DNA of 64,000 nt from Paenibacillus xylanexedens (lineage in GTDB: Bacteria; Bacillota; Bacilli; Paenibacillales; Paenibacillaceae), in NCBI RefSeq assembly GCF_007680605.1, contig NZ_VEIO01000001.1, positions 1,302,001 to 1,366,000 of the forward strand, written 5' to 3'. How positions within the stretch are numbered: the first letter of the stretch is position 1; each line of letters opens with the position of its first letter. A program made the translations under genes and the position numbers. Of the stretch, positions 62,902-64,000 are shown piece after piece. The notes below the pieces were generated by a model. It searched no databases, had not been told where the DNA came from, and saw only the letters and a program-made list of their open reading frames with translations.

Positions 62902-64000
62902 ATGGAAAACCAAACCGAGAGCGCATTCAACAAGGCGATGACCAGAGGAACAGTCATGAAATGGACTTCAATCGCAGCTTTGAGTCTGGTGATAGTCATG
63001 ATGTTAACACCATGGACTGTTATGGCTGCACCATCTGTTACTAAAAGCAATGACCTCATGTACGGAACGACCAAGAAAACAGTGATGGAGAAGGCAAGCC
63101 TACTTACCGAAACATACGGGGTAACCAGTGTGCAATATGCACTTATGGATCAAGGAGAGATTGTTGTTTCCGGGCAGACAGGTAAAAATGACCTAAAGAA
63201 TGAAGTTCCACTCACATCCGATACTATCTATGGCATAGGGTCAACCAGTAAAATGGTTCTGACAGCTTCTGTAATGAAGCTGGTTGATGAAGGCAAGGTC
63301 GATCTGGATCAACCCGTGACGAGTTATATTCCAGAATTTAAGATGAAAGATCAGCGCTATAAACAGATTACACCACGTATGCTGCTGAATCACTCGGCAG
63401 GTCTTCTTGGCACTTCAAGTCACAATGCAACCTTGTACGGGGATAATGATACGCTCTCCCATGATACGTTGTTGGATCAACTTGCAACGCAGCATCTAAA
63501 AGCAGAACCAGGTGCTTATTCGGTTTATTCGAATGATGCATTTACATTAGCTGAAATTCTGGTTGAGCGAGTCAGTGGGTTGAGCTTTACGGCATATATA
63601 CACAAACACTTTACAGAGCCTTTGAAAATGGAACACACGAAAACACCACAGGATGTGATTAACCCGGCAAACATGGCGGGAATCTATTCACCGTTATATA
63701 AAGGTCGGCTCCCACAAGAGAATTATAATATCATTGCTAACGGAGGCATCTATTCCACCGCTAAGGATCTTGTGAAATTTTCACAAATCTTCACTGGCGA
63801 GGTTGAAGGTATTCTTTCCGAGAAGTCGGTAAAAGCCATGGAACAAAAGGAGTACCAACGAGGCATGTGGCCAGAAGAGAGTGATTCTTCTATATCTTAC
63901 GGATTAGGGTGGGATAGTGTAAACTTGTTTCCTTTCAGTGACTACGGTATTAAGTCGCTCACGAAAGGGGGAGATACTCTATCGTATCACTCATCCTTGA
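62902..64000 (+). CDS. Secreted serine hydrolase, beta-lactamase class C/PBP-like (3' end missing)
   Basis: The frame is open to the right edge of the window, with no stop seen in 366 codons. A hydrophobic segment at about residues 20-42 ends in VMAAP, a signal peptide or anchor. The catalytic tetrad SxxK is S114-K117 (STSK), Y209 begins YSN, and a late KGGDT takes the place of the KTG box. Members are D-alanyl-D-alanine carboxypeptidases, esterases or beta-lactamase-like enzymes. AGGAGGAGATG precedes the ATG. The promoter region carries the HssR-like box. Confidence 0.88.
   Translation, partial: MENQTESAFNKAMTRGTVMKWTSIAALSLVIVMMLTPWTVMAAPSVTKSNDLMYGTTKKTVMEKASLLTETYGVTSVQYALMDQGEIVVSGQTGKNDLKNEVPLTSDTIYGIGSTSKMVLTASVMKLVDEGKVDLDQPVTSYIPEFKMKDQRYKQITPRMLLNHSAGLLGTSSHNATLYGDNDTLSHDTLLDQLATQHLKAEPGAYSVYSNDAFTLAEILVERVSGLSFTAYIHKHFTEPLKMEHTKTPQDVINPANMAGIYSPLYKGRLPQENYNIIANGGIYSTAKDLVKFSQIFTGEVEGILSEKSVKAMEQKEYQRGMWPEESDSSISYGLGWDSVNLFPFSDYGIKSLTKGGDTLSYHSSL

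Overview
The window looks like chromosomal DNA of a Paenibacillus-type member of the Bacillota. The signs are strong AAGGAGG-type ribosome binding sites, frequent GTG and TTG starts, homologs of Bacillus genes (lmrA/lmrB, a bacillopeptidase F-like subtilase, ctaB, Gls24, DUF4023), and the dense set of AraC, GntR, LacI, LysR, TetR and XRE regulators, glycosidases and small-molecule transporters usual in soil Paenibacillus. I see no rRNA, tRNA, insertion sequence, prophage or CRISPR array. The last gene runs off the right edge.

Layout. 0.1-2.5 kb: a large two-part isoprenoid synthase. 2.7-5.9 kb: an SgrR-type regulator divergent from an MFS exporter. 6.3-10 kb: a possible leader peptide followed by a heterodimeric ABC exporter whose two ATP sites are unequal. 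10-12.5 kb: heme O synthase divergent from a thioredoxin-reductase-like flavoprotein with three spaced dyads upstream. 12.6-14.8 kb: an lmrA-lmrB-like drug efflux pair. 14.9-21.8 kb: an anchored hydrolase, an MBL hydrolase, a LysE transporter divergent from an XRE-cupin regulator, a DUF4023 micro-gene, a TrmB-type regulator with an MFS gene, and a sugar acetyltransferase. 21.9-27.9 kb: a 6-phospho-beta-glucosidase with a divergent LacI regulator, a DUF3817 membrane protein, a probable secreted micropeptide, and an AraC regulator divergent from a GH29 alpha-fucosidase. 28.5-33.8 kb: a 1759-residue secreted subtilase.

34-37.2 kb: a Gfo/Idh - AraC - Gfo/Idh group. 38.4-46.1 kb: a tightly packed peptide or acyl-amino-acid utilisation operon (FadR-type regulator, M20 amidohydrolase, binding protein, two permeases, S9 peptidase) that has no ATPase genes. 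46.2-48.7 kb: Gls24 protein, GNAT, a Qnr-like pentapeptide protein and a TetR regulator. 48.9-50.8 kb: a DapA-family lyase divergent from a LysR regulator. 51.1-57.4 kb: a six-gene set (glycosyltransferase, class III aminotransferase, Zn alcohol dehydrogenase, MFS, DUF1349, HAD phosphatase) that I cannot assign to a known pathway and that is the best candidate for an undescribed biosynthetic system. 57.5-64 kb: an AraC regulator, a D-amino-acid-oxidase-type flavoprotein with two small genes, and a two-component system resembling HssRS followed by a secreted serine hydrolase carrying an HssR-like box in its promoter.

Many units are regulator plus transporter or enzyme pairs. Several intergenic regions carry clear dyads or direct repeats that fit the adjacent regulator; these are listed one by one.
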